DNA of 64,000 nucleotides from Escherichia ruysiae. GTDB taxonomy: Bacteria > Pseudomonadota > Gammaproteobacteria > Enterobacterales > Enterobacteriaceae. Both the position numbers and the translations under genes were made by a program. The DNA lies in the NCBI RefSeq assembly GCF_031323975.1, contig NZ_JAVIWS010000001.1:3038001-3102000 (forward strand). Direction: 5' to 3'. Of the stretch, positions 22,004-35,707 are shown one piece after another. Positions within the stretch are counted from its first letter, which is position 1. The number at the start of each line of letters is the position of its first letter. A model generated the notes under the pieces. That model had not been told where the DNA came from. It worked only from the letters and a program-made list of their open reading frames with translations, and did no database searches.

Positions 22004-22204
22004 ATGGCAATCCGAAAACGTTTTATTGCTGGCGCGAAATGTCCAGCCTGTCAGGCGCAGGATTCAATGGCGATGTGGCGCGAAAATAATATTGATATTG
22101 TTGAATGTGTTAAGTGTGGGCATCAGATGCGTGAAGCCGATAAAGAAGCCCGCGATCACGTTCGCAAAGATGAGCAAGTGATTGGGATTTTTCATCCGGA
22201 CTAG
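22004..22204 (+). CDS. yheV: YheV, small zinc-ribbon-like protein
   Basis: A 66-residue protein (MAIRKRFIAG...) with two Cys pairs, AKCPACQA and VECVKCGH, separated by about 20 residues. This is a typical zinc-ribbon layout. Function unknown. The ATG at 22004 has a GAGG ribosome site six bases upstream; an in-frame GTG at 21998 is less likely. It lies 9 bases after kefB and is probably co-transcribed with kefGB. Confidence 0.92.
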   Translation: MAIRKRFIAGAKCPACQAQDSMAMWRENNIDIVECVKCGHQMREADKEARDHVRKDEQVIGIFHPD

Positions 22205-22298
22205 CGATATGCGCCGAGTTTTTTTAAGCTAGTGAGTACACGGCAGCAGAATTCCGATACAATCTGCGCCACTATTCTTCCCATGCTCAGGAGATATC

Positions 22299-22883
22299 AT
22301 GAAAGTAGCAAAAGACCTGGTGGTCAGCCTGGCCTATCAGGTACGTACAGAAGACGGTGTGTTGGTTGATGAGTCTCCGGTGAGTGCGCCGCTGGACTAC
22401 CTGCATGGTCACGGTTCCCTGATCTCTGGCCTGGAAACGGCGCTGGAAGGTCATGAAGTTGGCGACAAATTTGATGTAGCTGTTGGCGCGAACGACGCTT
22501 ACGGCCAGTACGACGAAAACCTGGTGCAGCGCGTTCCTAAAGACGTATTTATGGGCGTTGATGAACTGCAGGTAGGTATGCGTTTCCTGGCTGAAACCGA
22601 CCAGGGCCCGGTGCCGGTTGAGATCACTGCGGTTGAAGACGATCACGTCGTGGTTGATGGTAACCACATGCTGGCGGGTCAGAACCTGAAATTCAACGTT
22701 GAAGTTGTGGCGATTCGCGAAGCGACTGAAGAAGAACTGGCTCATGGTCACGTTCATGGCGCGCACGATCATCACCACGATCACGACGGTTGCTGCGGCG
22801 GTCATGGTCACGATCACGGTCATGAACACGGTGGCGAAGGCTGCTGTGGTGGTAAAGGTAACGGCGGTTGCGGTTGCCACTAA
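22299..22883 (+). CDS. slyD: SlyD, FKBP-type prolyl isomerase and nickel metallochaperone
   Basis: A 194-residue cytoplasmic protein. The FKBP domain (1-69 and 130-146) carries an inserted IF chaperone domain (about 70-129). The C-terminal tail (about 150-194) is rich in His, Cys and Gly, with repeated HDH and CCGG clusters that bind nickel for hydrogenase maturation. K-12 SlyD is 196 residues as I recall; here one HD dipeptide fewer is present in the HDHHHDHD run. It is needed for phiX174 lysis protein stability. A bidirectional terminator follows. Confidence 0.97.
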   Translation: MKVAKDLVVSLAYQVRTEDGVLVDESPVSAPLDYLHGHGSLISGLETALEGHEVGDKFDVAVGANDAYGQYDENLVQRVPKDVFMGVDELQVGMRFLAETDQGPVPVEITAVEDDHVVVDGNHMLAGQNLKFNVEVVAIREATEEELAHGHVHGAHDHHHDHDGCCGGHGHDHGHEHGGEGCCGGKGNGGCGCH

Positions 22884-22898
22884 TACCGTAACGGTATC

Positions 22899-22927
22899 AA
22901 AAAAGCGGGAATTACCCGCTTTTTTTT
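22899..22927. terminator. Bidirectional terminator between slyD and slyX
   Basis: The stem AAAAAGCGGG / CCCGCTTTTT (loop AATTA) has A-runs on the left and eight Ts on the right. It can end both the slyD (+) and slyX (-) transcripts; it starts about 15 bases past slyD and ends a few bases before the slyX stop. Confidence 0.9.
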
Positions 22928-22931
22928 CGCC

Positions 22932-23150
22932 TCAGTAATGTGGCGGTGGCGTTTCTTCAGCCTGCGACGCGATGTTCGACGGCTGGCTGGCTTTTAACTT
23001 CTCAGTAAGCAGACGCAGATGATCGCGCAGTTTTGCCATCTCCATTTCATGAGCGGTCACCGTGACGTTCAGTTCTTCAATGGTGATTTCCTGAAAAGCC
23101 AGTCGGCTCTCCAGCTCTGCCAGGCGTGCTTCCATCGATAAATCCTGCAT
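22932..23150 (-). CDS. slyX: SlyX, small coiled-coil protein
   Basis: A 72-residue protein, almost entirely a predicted heptad coiled coil up to about residue 52 ([19 protein letters not shown]...), with a disordered proline-rich tail ending TPPPHY. Named from its neighbourhood with slyD; function unknown. It is monocistronic and convergent with slyD over a shared terminator. Matches E. coli SlyX. Confidence 0.94.
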   Translation of the reverse strand: MQDLSMEARLAELESRLAFQEITIEELNVTVTAHEMEMAKLRDHLRLLTEKLKASQPSNIASQAEETPPPHY

Positions 23151-23229
23151 GGTTCACCTCTTTGGTCGAATGATCGCTGCGGATTCTACTTAACTTTGCT
23201 GCCAGAGACAGCACTCATTTCGCGACATC

Positions 23230-23257
23230 GAAACTAATTTAAACAAAAAGAGTCTGA
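23230..23257 (+). promoter_or_regulatory. Likely sigma-E promoter of fkpA
   Basis: A GAAACT -35 (23230-23235) and TCTGA -10 (23253-23257), separated by 17 bases, resemble the sigma-E consensus GGAACTT / TCAAA. They lie about 110 bases upstream of fkpA. E. coli fkpA is a known sigma-E envelope-stress gene; assignment of these boxes is inference. Confidence 0.6.
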
Positions 23258-23369
23258 AAATAGATGATAATAGGGCGTGTCTGTATGTAGATTTATCCGA
23301 CAACGCTTTATAGTACCCTTCTGATAATAGTTAACCCAGGGGTGAGATGCCCCGAGCCTGGAGATATGG

Positions 23370-24182
23370 ATGAAATCACTGTTTAAAGTAACGCTGCTGG
23401 CGACCACAATGGCCGTTGCCCTGCATACACCAATTACTTTTGCTGCCGAAGCGGCGAAACCTGCCACAACTGCTGACAGCAAAGCAGCGTTCAAAAATGA
23501 CGATCAGAAATCAGCTTACGCACTGGGTGCTTCGCTGGGTCGTTACATGGAAAATTCTCTGCAAGAACAAGAAAAGTTGGGCATTAAGCTGGATAAAGAT
23601 CAGCTGATCGCCGGTGTCCAGGATGCGTTTGCCGATAAGAGCAAACTTTCCGATCAAGAGATCGAACAGACTCTGCAAGCATTCGAAGCTCGCGTGAAGT
23701 CTTCTGCTCAGGCGAAGATGGAAAAAGACGCGGCTGATAACGAAGCTAAAGGCAAAGAGTACCGCGAGAAATTTGCTAAAGAGAAAGGTGTGAAAACCTC
23801 TTCGACTGGCCTGGTTTATCAGGTAGTAGAAGCCGGTAAAGGCGAAGCACCGAAAGACAGCGATACTGTTGTAGTGAACTACAAGGGTACGCTGATCGAC
23901 GGTAAAGAGTTCGATAACTCTTACACCCGTGGTGAACCGCTCTCTTTCCGTCTGGACGGCGTTATCCCAGGCTGGACCGAAGGCCTGAAGAACATCAAGA
24001 AAGGTGGCAAGATCAAATTGGTTATTCCACCAGAGTTGGCTTACGGTAAAGCGGGTGTTCCGGGGATCCCACCAAACTCTACTCTGGTATTTGACGTAGA
24101 GTTGCTGGATGTGAAACCAGCGCCGAAGGCTGATGCGAAGCCAGAAGCCGATGCGAAAGCCGCAGATTCTGCTAAAAAATAA
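23370..24182 (+). CDS. fkpA: FkpA, periplasmic FKBP-type prolyl isomerase/chaperone
   Basis: A 270-residue periplasmic folding factor. The Sec signal peptide runs to about residue 25 (PITFA, then AEAAKP). A helical dimerisation domain (about 40-140) is followed by the FKBP catalytic domain (about 150-250), including VVNYKGTLIDGKEFDNSY, VIPGWTEGL and IPPELAYG. The C-terminal tail is Ala/Lys/Asp repeats. Length matches E. coli. It is monocistronic, with a strong terminator downstream and a sigma-E-like promoter upstream. Confidence 0.97.
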   Translation: MKSLFKVTLLATTMAVALHTPITFAAEAAKPATTADSKAAFKNDDQKSAYALGASLGRYMENSLQEQEKLGIKLDKDQLIAGVQDAFADKSKLSDQEIEQTLQAFEARVKSSAQAKMEKDAADNEAKGKEYREKFAKEKGVKTSSTGLVYQVVEAGKGEAPKDSDTVVVNYKGTLIDGKEFDNSYTRGEPLSFRLDGVIPGWTEGLKNIKKGGKIKLVIPPELAYGKAGVPGIPPNSTLVFDVELLDVKPAPKADAKPEADAKAADSAKK

Positions 24183-24190
24183 GCATTAAG

Positions 24191-24222
24191 AACCGCCGCC
24201 TGACCAGGCGGCGGTTTTTTTT
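24191..24222 (+). terminator. Rho-independent terminator of fkpA
   Basis: A perfect 10-bp stem AACCGCCGCC / GGCGGCGGTT with a six-base loop, followed by a run of Ts, 9 bases past the fkpA stop. Confidence 0.93.
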
Positions 24223-24349
24223 ATTACAGGCCGGATATAATTAGTGCTGGAAAGCGGAACCTCCGCTGTATTAATTTAGTTACCCGCATCATTAATGAGC
24301 CTGCCCTGAAAAGTTAACGACAGGCTCCTGAAAAGGAGTGTTTTTTTTC

Positions 24350-25457
<1,108 letters not shown>

Positions 25458-25458
<1 letters not shown>

Positions 25459-25817
25459 TGAAACGAATTGCGTTTGTTTTTTCTACTGCACCTCATGGTA
25501 CAGCTGCTGGCCGTGAAGGATTAGATGCTTTATTGGCGACTTCCGCATTAACTGACGAGCTCGCCGTCTTCTTTATTGCCGATGGCGTTTTTCAGCTTCT
25601 GCCTGGGCAAAAGCCCGATGCGGTGCTGGCGCGTGATTATATCGCAACCTTTAAACTGCTGGGGCTGTATGATATTGAACAGTGCTGGGTTTGTGCGGCT
25701 TCACTACGTGAACGTGGGTTAGATCCGCAGACACCCTTTGTTGTCGACGTCACTCCGCTCGAAGCAGAAGCATTACGTCGGGAACTCGGCAACTACGATG
25801 TTATTTTGAGATTTTGA
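25458..25817 (+). CDS. tusC: TusC, subunit of the TusBCD sulfur relay
   Basis: A 119-residue DsrF-like protein, a structural partner of TusD. Start [15 protein letters not shown] at the ATG at 25458, overlapping the tusD TGA. The open frame runs 8 codons further upstream inside tusD, but the overlap start matches the family. [13 protein letters not shown] holds conserved cysteines of the DsrE fold. Confidence 0.95.
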
Positions 25818-25824
25818 GGCTTAC

Positions 25825-26112
25825 ATGCTGCATACATTACATCGCTCACCCTGGCTGACGGATTTTCCTGCGCTGCTGCGTCTGCTCAGCGAGGGGGATG
25901 AACTGCTGTTATTGCAGGATGGCGTAACTGCCGCAGCTGATGGTAACCGCTACCTTGAAAGTTTGCGTAATGCCCCCATTAAGGTCTATGCCCTGAACGA
26001 AGACCTCATCGCTCGTGGTTTGGTTGGTCGAATTTCGAACGATATCACTCCCATTGACTATACTGATTTCGTCAGACTTACGGTTAAGCACACCAGCCAG
26101 GTCGCCTGGTAA
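25825..26112 (+). CDS. tusB: TusB, subunit of the TusBCD sulfur relay
   Basis: A 95-residue DsrH-like protein completing the TusBCD hexamer. Start [20 protein letters not shown] seven bases after tusC. It is the last gene of the yheO-tusDCB operon; the str operon promoter begins only 22 bases after its stop, so read-through into rpsL is possible. Confidence 0.95.
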   Translation: MLHTLHRSPWLTDFPALLRLLSEGDELLLLQDGVTAAADGNRYLESLRNAPIKVYALNEDLIARGLVGRISNDITPIDYTDFVRLTVKHTSQVAW

Positions 26113-26134
26113 CGGTGGGATCGTTGTATATTTC

Positions 26135-27179
<1,045 letters not shown>

Positions 27180-27263
27180 TCCCTTCGGAGTTTTAGTCAC
27201 CAGGCGGGCGCTTCCAGTAAGCAGCCCGCTTTGGGCTACTTAAATTGAACGCCTAAAAGATAA

Positions 27264-29390
<2,127 letters not shown>

Positions 29391-29403
29391 GCCTCAGGGT
29401 TAA

Positions 29404-30645
<1,242 letters not shown>

Positions 30646-30670
30646 TTACTCGTTAATTAGTTTTGAATTG

Positions 30671-30696
30671 AAAAGGGCGCTTCGGCGCCCTTTTTG
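30671..30696 (+). terminator. Rho-independent terminator of the str operon
   Basis: The stem AAAAGGGCGC / GCGCCCTTTT with a TTCG tetraloop and a T-run, 25 bases past the tufA stop. Confidence 0.95.
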
Positions 30697-30699
30697 CAT

Positions 30700-30945
30700 A
30701 TGAAAGCTGGGACGCGAATATTCGTAATTTTATCTGTGCTAAATATCTAATTCATAAATATTACTAGATACACATATTTTTAATGCGAATATATTAAATT
30801 TAATAAAACTTTATTTATTCAGGCTTTTTTCTGATTTTTATTTCTTTGTTTTATTCTATGTTGAAGCGTTCCATTAAAAAGTAAATAATTTCATTGAAGG
30901 ACTTAATGTCTTGAAGTATTTTTTAATACGTCAAAAGGGATAATA
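30700..30945. promoter_or_regulatory. AT-rich region upstream of chiA
   Basis: About 245 bases of strongly AT-rich sequence with T- and A-tracts and no open frame. In E. coli chiA is silenced by H-NS, which favours such DNA; H-NS binding here is inference. A GGGA ribosome site lies 6 bases before the chiA ATG. I could not choose among several AT-rich -10-like words. Confidence 0.5.
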
Positions 30946-33627
30946 ATGAAATTAAATACATTTACCAAATCAATGATTGGTATGGGGTTGATTTGCTCCT
31001 CTTTACCAGCATTTGCTTTGGAAGCATGGAATAACCAACAAGGTGGAAGTAAATATCAGGTTATTTTCGATGGTAAGGTTTATGAAAATGCCTGGTGGGT
31101 TTCTTCTACAAATTGCCCCGGTAAAGCGAAAGCAAATGATGCAACTAACCCGTGGCGTTTAAAGCGTACGGCAACGGCTGCTGAAATTAGCCAGTTTGGC
31201 AATACGCTTTCCTGCGAAAAGAGCAGTAGCTCATCTTCTTCAACTTCAAATACGCCTGCATCCAATACGCCAACTAATGGTGGTTCAACTACACCAGCAC
31301 AAGGTACTGTTCCATCAAATTCATCTGTAGTTGCCTGGAATAAACAGCAGGGCGGTCAGACCTGGTATGTCGTCTTTAATGGCGCGGTATATAAAAATGC
31401 CTGGTGGGTAGCCTCTTCTAACTGTCCGGGCGATGCGAAAGAAAACGACGCCAGCAATCCATGGCGTTATGTCCGTGCCGCTACGGCAACGGAAATCACG
31501 CAAACCAGTAATCCACAGTCCTGTACTTCAGCACCACAGCCTGCACCGGACGTTAAACCGGCTCCTGATGTTCAGCCAGCCCCAGCTGATAAGTCAAACG
31601 ACAACTATGCTGTCGTAGCCTGGAAAGGTCAGGAAGGTTCTTCTACATGGTACGTTATCTACAACGGCGGCATTTATAAGAACGCCTGGTGGGTAGGCGC
31701 GGCAAATTGCCCAGGCGATGCGAAAGAAAACGACGCCAGCAATCCATGGCGCTATGTTCGTGCGGCAACGGCAACAGAAATCACTCAGTATGGCAATCCA
31801 GGCTCCTGCTCTGTTAAGCCGGACAATGGTGGTGCTGTGACTCCGGTTGATCCGGCGCCGGTAACACCAGATACTCCGGTTACCCCAACTCCGGATAACA
31901 ACGAGCCATCAACACCAGCGGATAGCAGTAACGATTACTCATTACAGGCATGGAGTGGTCAGGAAGGTAGCGAAATTTACCATGTTATCTTCAATGGTAA
32001 TGTTTATCAGAATGCCTGGTGGGTTGGTTCTAAAGATTGCCCGCGTGGCACCAGCGCTGAGAACTCCAATAACCCATGGCGTCTCGTGCGTACAGCTACC
32101 GCTGCGGAAATGAGTCAGTACGGTAACCCGACTACCTGTGAAATTGATAACGGCGGCGTTATCGTTGCAGATGGCTTCCAGGCCAGTAAAGCGTACAGTG
32201 CGAACAGCATTGTAGATTATAACGATGCGCATTATAAAACGTCAGTGGATCAGGACGCGTGGGGCTTTGTTCCTGGCGGCGATAACCCGTGGAAGAAATA
32301 CGAATCGGCAAAAGCGTGGTCTGCATCGACAGTCTACGTGAAAGGCGATCGTGTGGTGGTTGATGGTCAGGCATATGAAGCCTTGTTCTGGACACAAAAT
32401 GATAACCCTGCGCTGGTTGCGAACCAGAACGCCACCGGTAGCAATAGCCGCCCGTGGAAGCCATTGGGTAAAGCACAGAGCTATAGCAGCGACGAGCTGA
32501 AAAATGCGCCAGAGTTTAATCCAGCGACGCTTTATGCCAGCGATACGCTGATTCGCTTCAATGGCGTGAACTATATTTCTCAAAGTAAAGTGCAGAAGGT
32601 TTCACCATCTGACAGCAACCCGTGGCGTGTCTTTGTTGACTGGACCGGAACCAAAGAGCGCGTAGGTACGCCGAAGAAAGCGTGGCCGAAACACGTATAT
32701 GCACCGTATGTCGACTTTACGCTGAATACAATCCCGGATCTGGCTGCGCTGGCTAAGAATCATAACGTCAACCACTTCACGCTGGCGTTTGTGGTGAGTA
32801 AAGATGCGAACACCTGTCTGCCGACATGGGGTACTGCTTACGGTATGCAGAATTACGCTCAGTACAGCAAAATTAAAGCTCTGCGTGAAGCAGGCGGTGA
32901 TGTGATGCTGTCTATCGGTGGTGCTAATAACGCTCCGCTGGCGGCTTCCTGTAAGAACGTTGACGATCTGATGCAGCATTATTATGACATCGTTGATAAC
33001 CTGAATCTCAGAGTCCTGGACTTCGATATCGAAGGCACCTGGGTTGCGGATCAGGCATCTATTGAACGTCGTAACCTTGCCGTGAAGAAGGTGCAGGATA
33101 AATGGAAGTCAGAAGGCAAAGATATTGCTATCTGGTACACCTTGCCAATTCTGCCGACTGGCCTGACGCCGGAAGGGATGAACGTCCTGAGCGATGCCAA
33201 AGCGAAAGGTGTTGAGCTGGCGGGTGTGAACGTGATGACGATGGACTACGGTAACGCAATTTGTCAGTCTGCAAATACCGAAGGCCAGAACATCCACGGT
33301 AAGTGTGCAACGTCGGCGATTGCCAACCTGCATTCACAATTGAAAGGCCTCCATCCCAACAAGAGCGATGCAGAAATTGACGCCATGATGGGCACCACGC
33401 CGATGGTTGGCGTGAACGACGTTCAGGGTGAAGTTTTCTATCTCTCTGATGCTCGTCTGGTCATGCAGGATGCGCAAACTCGCAACCTCGGCATGGTAGG
33501 TATCTGGTCAATCGCGCGTGATCTGCCGGGCGGCACTAACCTGTCTCCGGAATTCCACGGTCTGACTAAAGAACAAGCTCCGAAGTACGCATTCAGTGCG
33601 ATCTTCGCGCCGTTTACTAAGCAGTAA
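30946..33627 (+). CDS. chiA: ChiA, secreted endochitinase/lysozyme
   Basis: An 893-residue GH18 chitinase exported through the Gsp type II system. Signal peptide to about residue 24 (SSLPAFA, then LEAWNN). Four related modules of about 60 residues follow (starting near 25, 128, 223 and 333; each has W-Y/F-V-I-F-NG, NAWWV and NPWR). Pro/Thr-rich linkers separate them. Chitin-binding-like segments lie near 410, 456 and 525 (DNPWKKY, SRPWKPLG, SNPWRVF). The GH18 barrel starts near 585, with catalytic DFDIE at about 691-695. K-12 ChiA is 897 residues as I recall; linker repeats differ. Confidence 0.95.
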   Translation: MKLNTFTKSMIGMGLICSSLPAFALEAWNNQQGGSKYQVIFDGKVYENAWWVSSTNCPGKAKANDATNPWRLKRTATAAEISQFGNTLSCEKSSSSSSSTSNTPASNTPTNGGSTTPAQGTVPSNSSVVAWNKQQGGQTWYVVFNGAVYKNAWWVASSNCPGDAKENDASNPWRYVRAATATEITQTSNPQSCTSAPQPAPDVKPAPDVQPAPADKSNDNYAVVAWKGQEGSSTWYVIYNGGIYKNAWWVGAANCPGDAKENDASNPWRYVRAATATEITQYGNPGSCSVKPDNGGAVTPVDPAPVTPDTPVTPTPDNNEPSTPADSSNDYSLQAWSGQEGSEIYHVIFNGNVYQNAWWVGSKDCPRGTSAENSNNPWRLVRTATAAEMSQYGNPTTCEIDNGGVIVADGFQASKAYSANSIVDYNDAHYKTSVDQDAWGFVPGGDNPWKKYESAKAWSASTVYVKGDRVVVDGQAYEALFWTQNDNPALVANQNATGSNSRPWKPLGKAQSYSSDELKNAPEFNPATLYASDTLIRFNGVNYISQSKVQKVSPSDSNPWRVFVDWTGTKERVGTPKKAWPKHVYAPYVDFTLNTIPDLAALAKNHNVNHFTLAFVVSKDANTCLPTWGTAYGMQNYAQYSKIKALREAGGDVMLSIGGANNAPLAASCKNVDDLMQHYYDIVDNLNLRVLDFDIEGTWVADQASIERRNLAVKKVQDKWKSEGKDIAIWYTLPILPTGLTPEGMNVLSDAKAKGVELAGVNVMTMDYGNAICQSANTEGQNIHGKCATSAIANLHSQLKGLHPNKSDAEIDAMMGTTPMVGVNDVQGEVFYLSDARLVMQDAQTRNLGMVGIWSIARDLPGGTNLSPEFHGLTKEQAPKYAFSAIFAPFTKQ
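31429..31751 (+). repeat. Exact 38-bp direct repeat within chiA modules 2 and 3
   Basis: Bases 31429-31466 and 31714-31751 are identical over 38 bases and encode the GDAKENDASNPWR part of modules 2 and 3. Similarity continues on both sides with scattered differences. The copies are 285 bases apart (95 codons, in frame). Confidence 0.85.
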
Positions 33628-33669
33628 ATTTGCTGGCGATAATTTCTGGTATTGCCGCATTTTTTGTCA

Positions 33670-33706
33670 ATGGGCTACATTTTTGTAGCCCATTATTTTT
33701 ATTCAT
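33670..33706 (+). terminator. Rho-independent terminator of chiA
   Basis: The perfect 10-bp stem ATGGGCTACA / TGTAGCCCAT with a TTTT loop, followed by TATTTTTATTC, about 42 bases past the chiA stop. Confidence 0.9.
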
Positions 33707-33796
33707 ATTTCTATTTTTTGATTAAAAAAGAGTCTTTTCGTAATTGAAATAAGAACTATTTTCATTTATTTTTGAAGAAAGTATACGGGAGTCTCT

Positions 33797-33991
33797 ATGT
33801 ACGTTTGTCTTTGTAATGGTATCAGTGATAAAAAAATTCGTCAGGCTGTGCGCCAGTTTTCTCCCCACTCGTTCCAGCAATTAAAAAAATTTATTCCGGT
33901 TGGAAACCAGTGCGGTAAATGTGTCAGAGCCGCACGTGAGGTGATGGAGGATGAATTAATGCAGCTGCCGGAGTTTAAGGAGTCCGCATAA
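33797..33991 (+). CDS. bfd: Bfd, bacterioferritin-associated ferredoxin
   Basis: A 64-residue [2Fe-2S] protein that reduces the iron core of bacterioferritin to release Fe2+. Cluster ligands are Cys4 and Cys6 (YVCLCNG) and Cys39 and Cys42 (GNQCGKC). It lies 72 bases upstream of bfr on the same strand. Fur/iron-starvation control is known in E. coli; I see no convincing Fur box in the 169-base upstream gap. Confidence 0.96.
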   Translation: MYVCLCNGISDKKIRQAVRQFSPHSFQQLKKFIPVGNQCGKCVRAAREVMEDELMQLPEFKESA

Positions 33992-34063
33992 AACGGAGTG
34001 TGTTTTTTGACTTACTCGTAAGCCGTTCTACGCTTCAAAGAGTGGAAGCGAAGGAGTCAAAAA

Positions 34064-34540
34064 ATGAAAGGTGATACTAAAGTTATAAATTATCTCAACA
34101 AACTGTTGGGAAATGAGCTTGTCGCAATCAATCAGTACTTTCTCCATGCCCGGATGTTTAAAAACTGGGGGCTCAAACGTCTCAATGATGTGGAGTACCA
34201 TGAATCCATTGATGAGATGAAACACGCCGATCGTTATATAGAGCGCATTCTTTTTCTGGAAGGTCTTCCAAATTTACAGGATCTGGGAAAACTAAACATT
34301 GGTGAAGATGTTGAGGAAATGCTGCGTTCTGATCTGGCACTTGAGCTGGATGGCGCGAAGAATTTACGCGAGGCAATTGGTTATGCCGATAGCGTTCATG
34401 ATTACGTCAGCCGCGATATGATGATAGAAATTCTGCGTGATGAAGAAGGCCATATTGACTGGCTGGAAACGGAACTTGATTTGATTCAGAAAATGGGCCT
34501 GCAAAATTATTTGCAAGCACAGATTCGCGAAGAAGGCTAA
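34064..34540 (+). CDS. bfr: Bfr, bacterioferritin
   Basis: A 158-residue subunit of the 24-mer haem-containing iron-storage shell. The ferroxidase residues Glu18, Glu51, His54, Glu94, Glu127 and His130 are all present, as is the haem ligand Met52. A small hairpin (CGCTTC / GAAGCG, 34031-34050) lies in the bfd-bfr spacer just before the ribosome site. Convergent with gspO. Confidence 0.97.
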
Positions 34541-34568
34541 GCCATGTCGGGAGGGACATTCCTCCCGG

Positions 34569-35246
34569 TTAATAAGAGATCCAGACCAGATACGTCAGGT
34601 TTATCATACTACCGAGCGCAAGCCACGGGCCGAATGCAATTGTGGTGATGGTCTGACGCTGCCACAGTTGTGATGCGATGGCGTAAAAAATGCCTCCCAG
34701 CGAGGCAATAAGTAATATCATTGGTAGCGTTTGCCAACCACACCACGCGCCTGCAGCGGCCAGTAGCTTGAAATCACCGTAACCTAATCCCTCTTTGTGG
34801 CATACAAACCACACCCCCCAGAAAACACACCACAGTACCCCATATCCAGCTACCGCGCCGTAAATCGCATCATGTAAATCAACTAATCCAGACTGCGCAT
34901 TAAATAACAAGCCAAGCCAGAGCAGTGGCAAGGTGAGTTTGTCGGGCAGGAGCTGGGTACGAAAATCAATAACACTGAGCGTGAGTGCGAAGCAGAAGTA
35001 GAGAAAGAGTGCGCCAGTCACGATCGGCATGAAAGGTGCCAGGGCGCAGGCGATTGCCGCAACCACGCAAAGTGCCATAGGCAACGTGTCATGCCAGACA
35101 TATTTTTTTTGCCTGAAATGAACCAAAACCTGGCGAAAAGTTAACGCCGTTTTATCCTCCAAAGGCGAGAGGTGATAGGCCACGGCATTCACCAGGTAAC
35201 CAGCAATAAAGCCAGCCAGAATGAAGAGCGGCAGTAGCATTGTCAT
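34569..35246 (-). CDS. gspO: GspO, type IV prepilin peptidase
   Basis: A 225-residue inner-membrane aspartyl protease and methyltransferase that processes the pseudopilins GspG-K. The catalytic Asp motifs are VIDFRTQLLPD and GYGDFKLLAA. The long N-terminal cytoplasmic zinc/Cys loop of larger homologues is reduced, as in E. coli GspO. Last gene of the gspC-O operon; its start overlaps the gspM stop at 35246. Confidence 0.95.
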   Translation of the reverse strand: MTMLLPLFILAGFIAGYLVNAVAYHLSPLEDKTALTFRQVLVHFRQKKYVWHDTLPMALCVVAAIACALAPFMPIVTGALFLYFCFALTLSVIDFRTQLLPDKLTLPLLWLGLLFNAQSGLVDLHDAIYGAVAGYGVLWCVFWGVWFVCHKEGLGYGDFKLLAAAGAWCGWQTLPMILLIASLGGIFYAIASQLWQRQTITTIAFGPWLALGSMINLTYLVWISY

Positions 35247-35707
35247 TATTGTTGCCCTCTGAAGGATAAATGCCTGAGGGTGATCTCTTCGTTTCCGGCA
35301 AGGGTAAATTGAAGATCCTCAATAACAATACCGTATGTTATCTGTGCCGTAGTCAGCCAGCGGGAGACGTTTTCGAGGGGGAATGTGGCAGGATGAATTG
35401 TCAGCGTATCGTCCGGGCCATTCTCTAGCGTAATAGCTAAATTCTCACGCTTTGCTTCCTCAAGAAGGATATTTTTGACCGATTGTCTGAGCGTGGGATG
35501 GTCAAGTAATCCATGTGCACTCGCCTGGTCTTGCATCCATTTAATATCCTTTTTAATTTTTTGTATGCGGGATTGATGATCCGCAATGTAGTTATCGATA
35601 GGTTTTATTACCGCAAGCCAGCAGAAAACGCAGAGCGAGAGAATCGCCAGCCCTATAATAATTTGTTTTTCCGATGGGGATTTTTCAGTCCACCATAATT
35701 TAATCAT
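35246..35707 (-). CDS. gspM: GspM, type II secretion inner-membrane assembly protein
   Basis: A 153-residue bitopic protein with one N-terminal membrane helix (about 14-35) and a periplasmic ferredoxin-like domain; a partner of GspL in the inner-membrane platform. I start at the ATG at 35705-35707, which overlaps the gspL TGA (ATGA). An upstream in-frame start (35731) would add eight residues inside gspL. Confidence 0.93.
   Translation of the reverse strand: MIKLWWTEKSPSEKQIIIGLAILSLCVFCWLAVIKPIDNYIADHQSRIQKIKKDIKWMQDQASAHGLLDHPTLRQSVKNILLEEAKRENLAITLENGPDDTLTIHPATFPLENVSRWLTTAQITYGIVIEDLQFTLAGNEEITLRHLSFRGQQ

Noticed and set aside
22287..22880. 197-codon open frame antisense to slyD
   Set aside because: A mirror of slyD; its Thr/Val/Met-rich start is the complement of the His/Gly/Asp-rich SlyD tail.
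31500..31920. Pro/Thr/Asp repeats in chiA as a mobile or CRISPR-like array
   Set aside because: They are in-frame linker repeats (PAPDVKPAPDVQPAP-type) between modules of a secreted enzyme; no regular spacers are present.
33746..33764. Possible Fur box upstream of bfd
   Set aside because: GAAATAAGAACTATTTTCA matches the 19-bp consensus at only about 7 positions. Fur control of bfd is known, but this word is not convincing.
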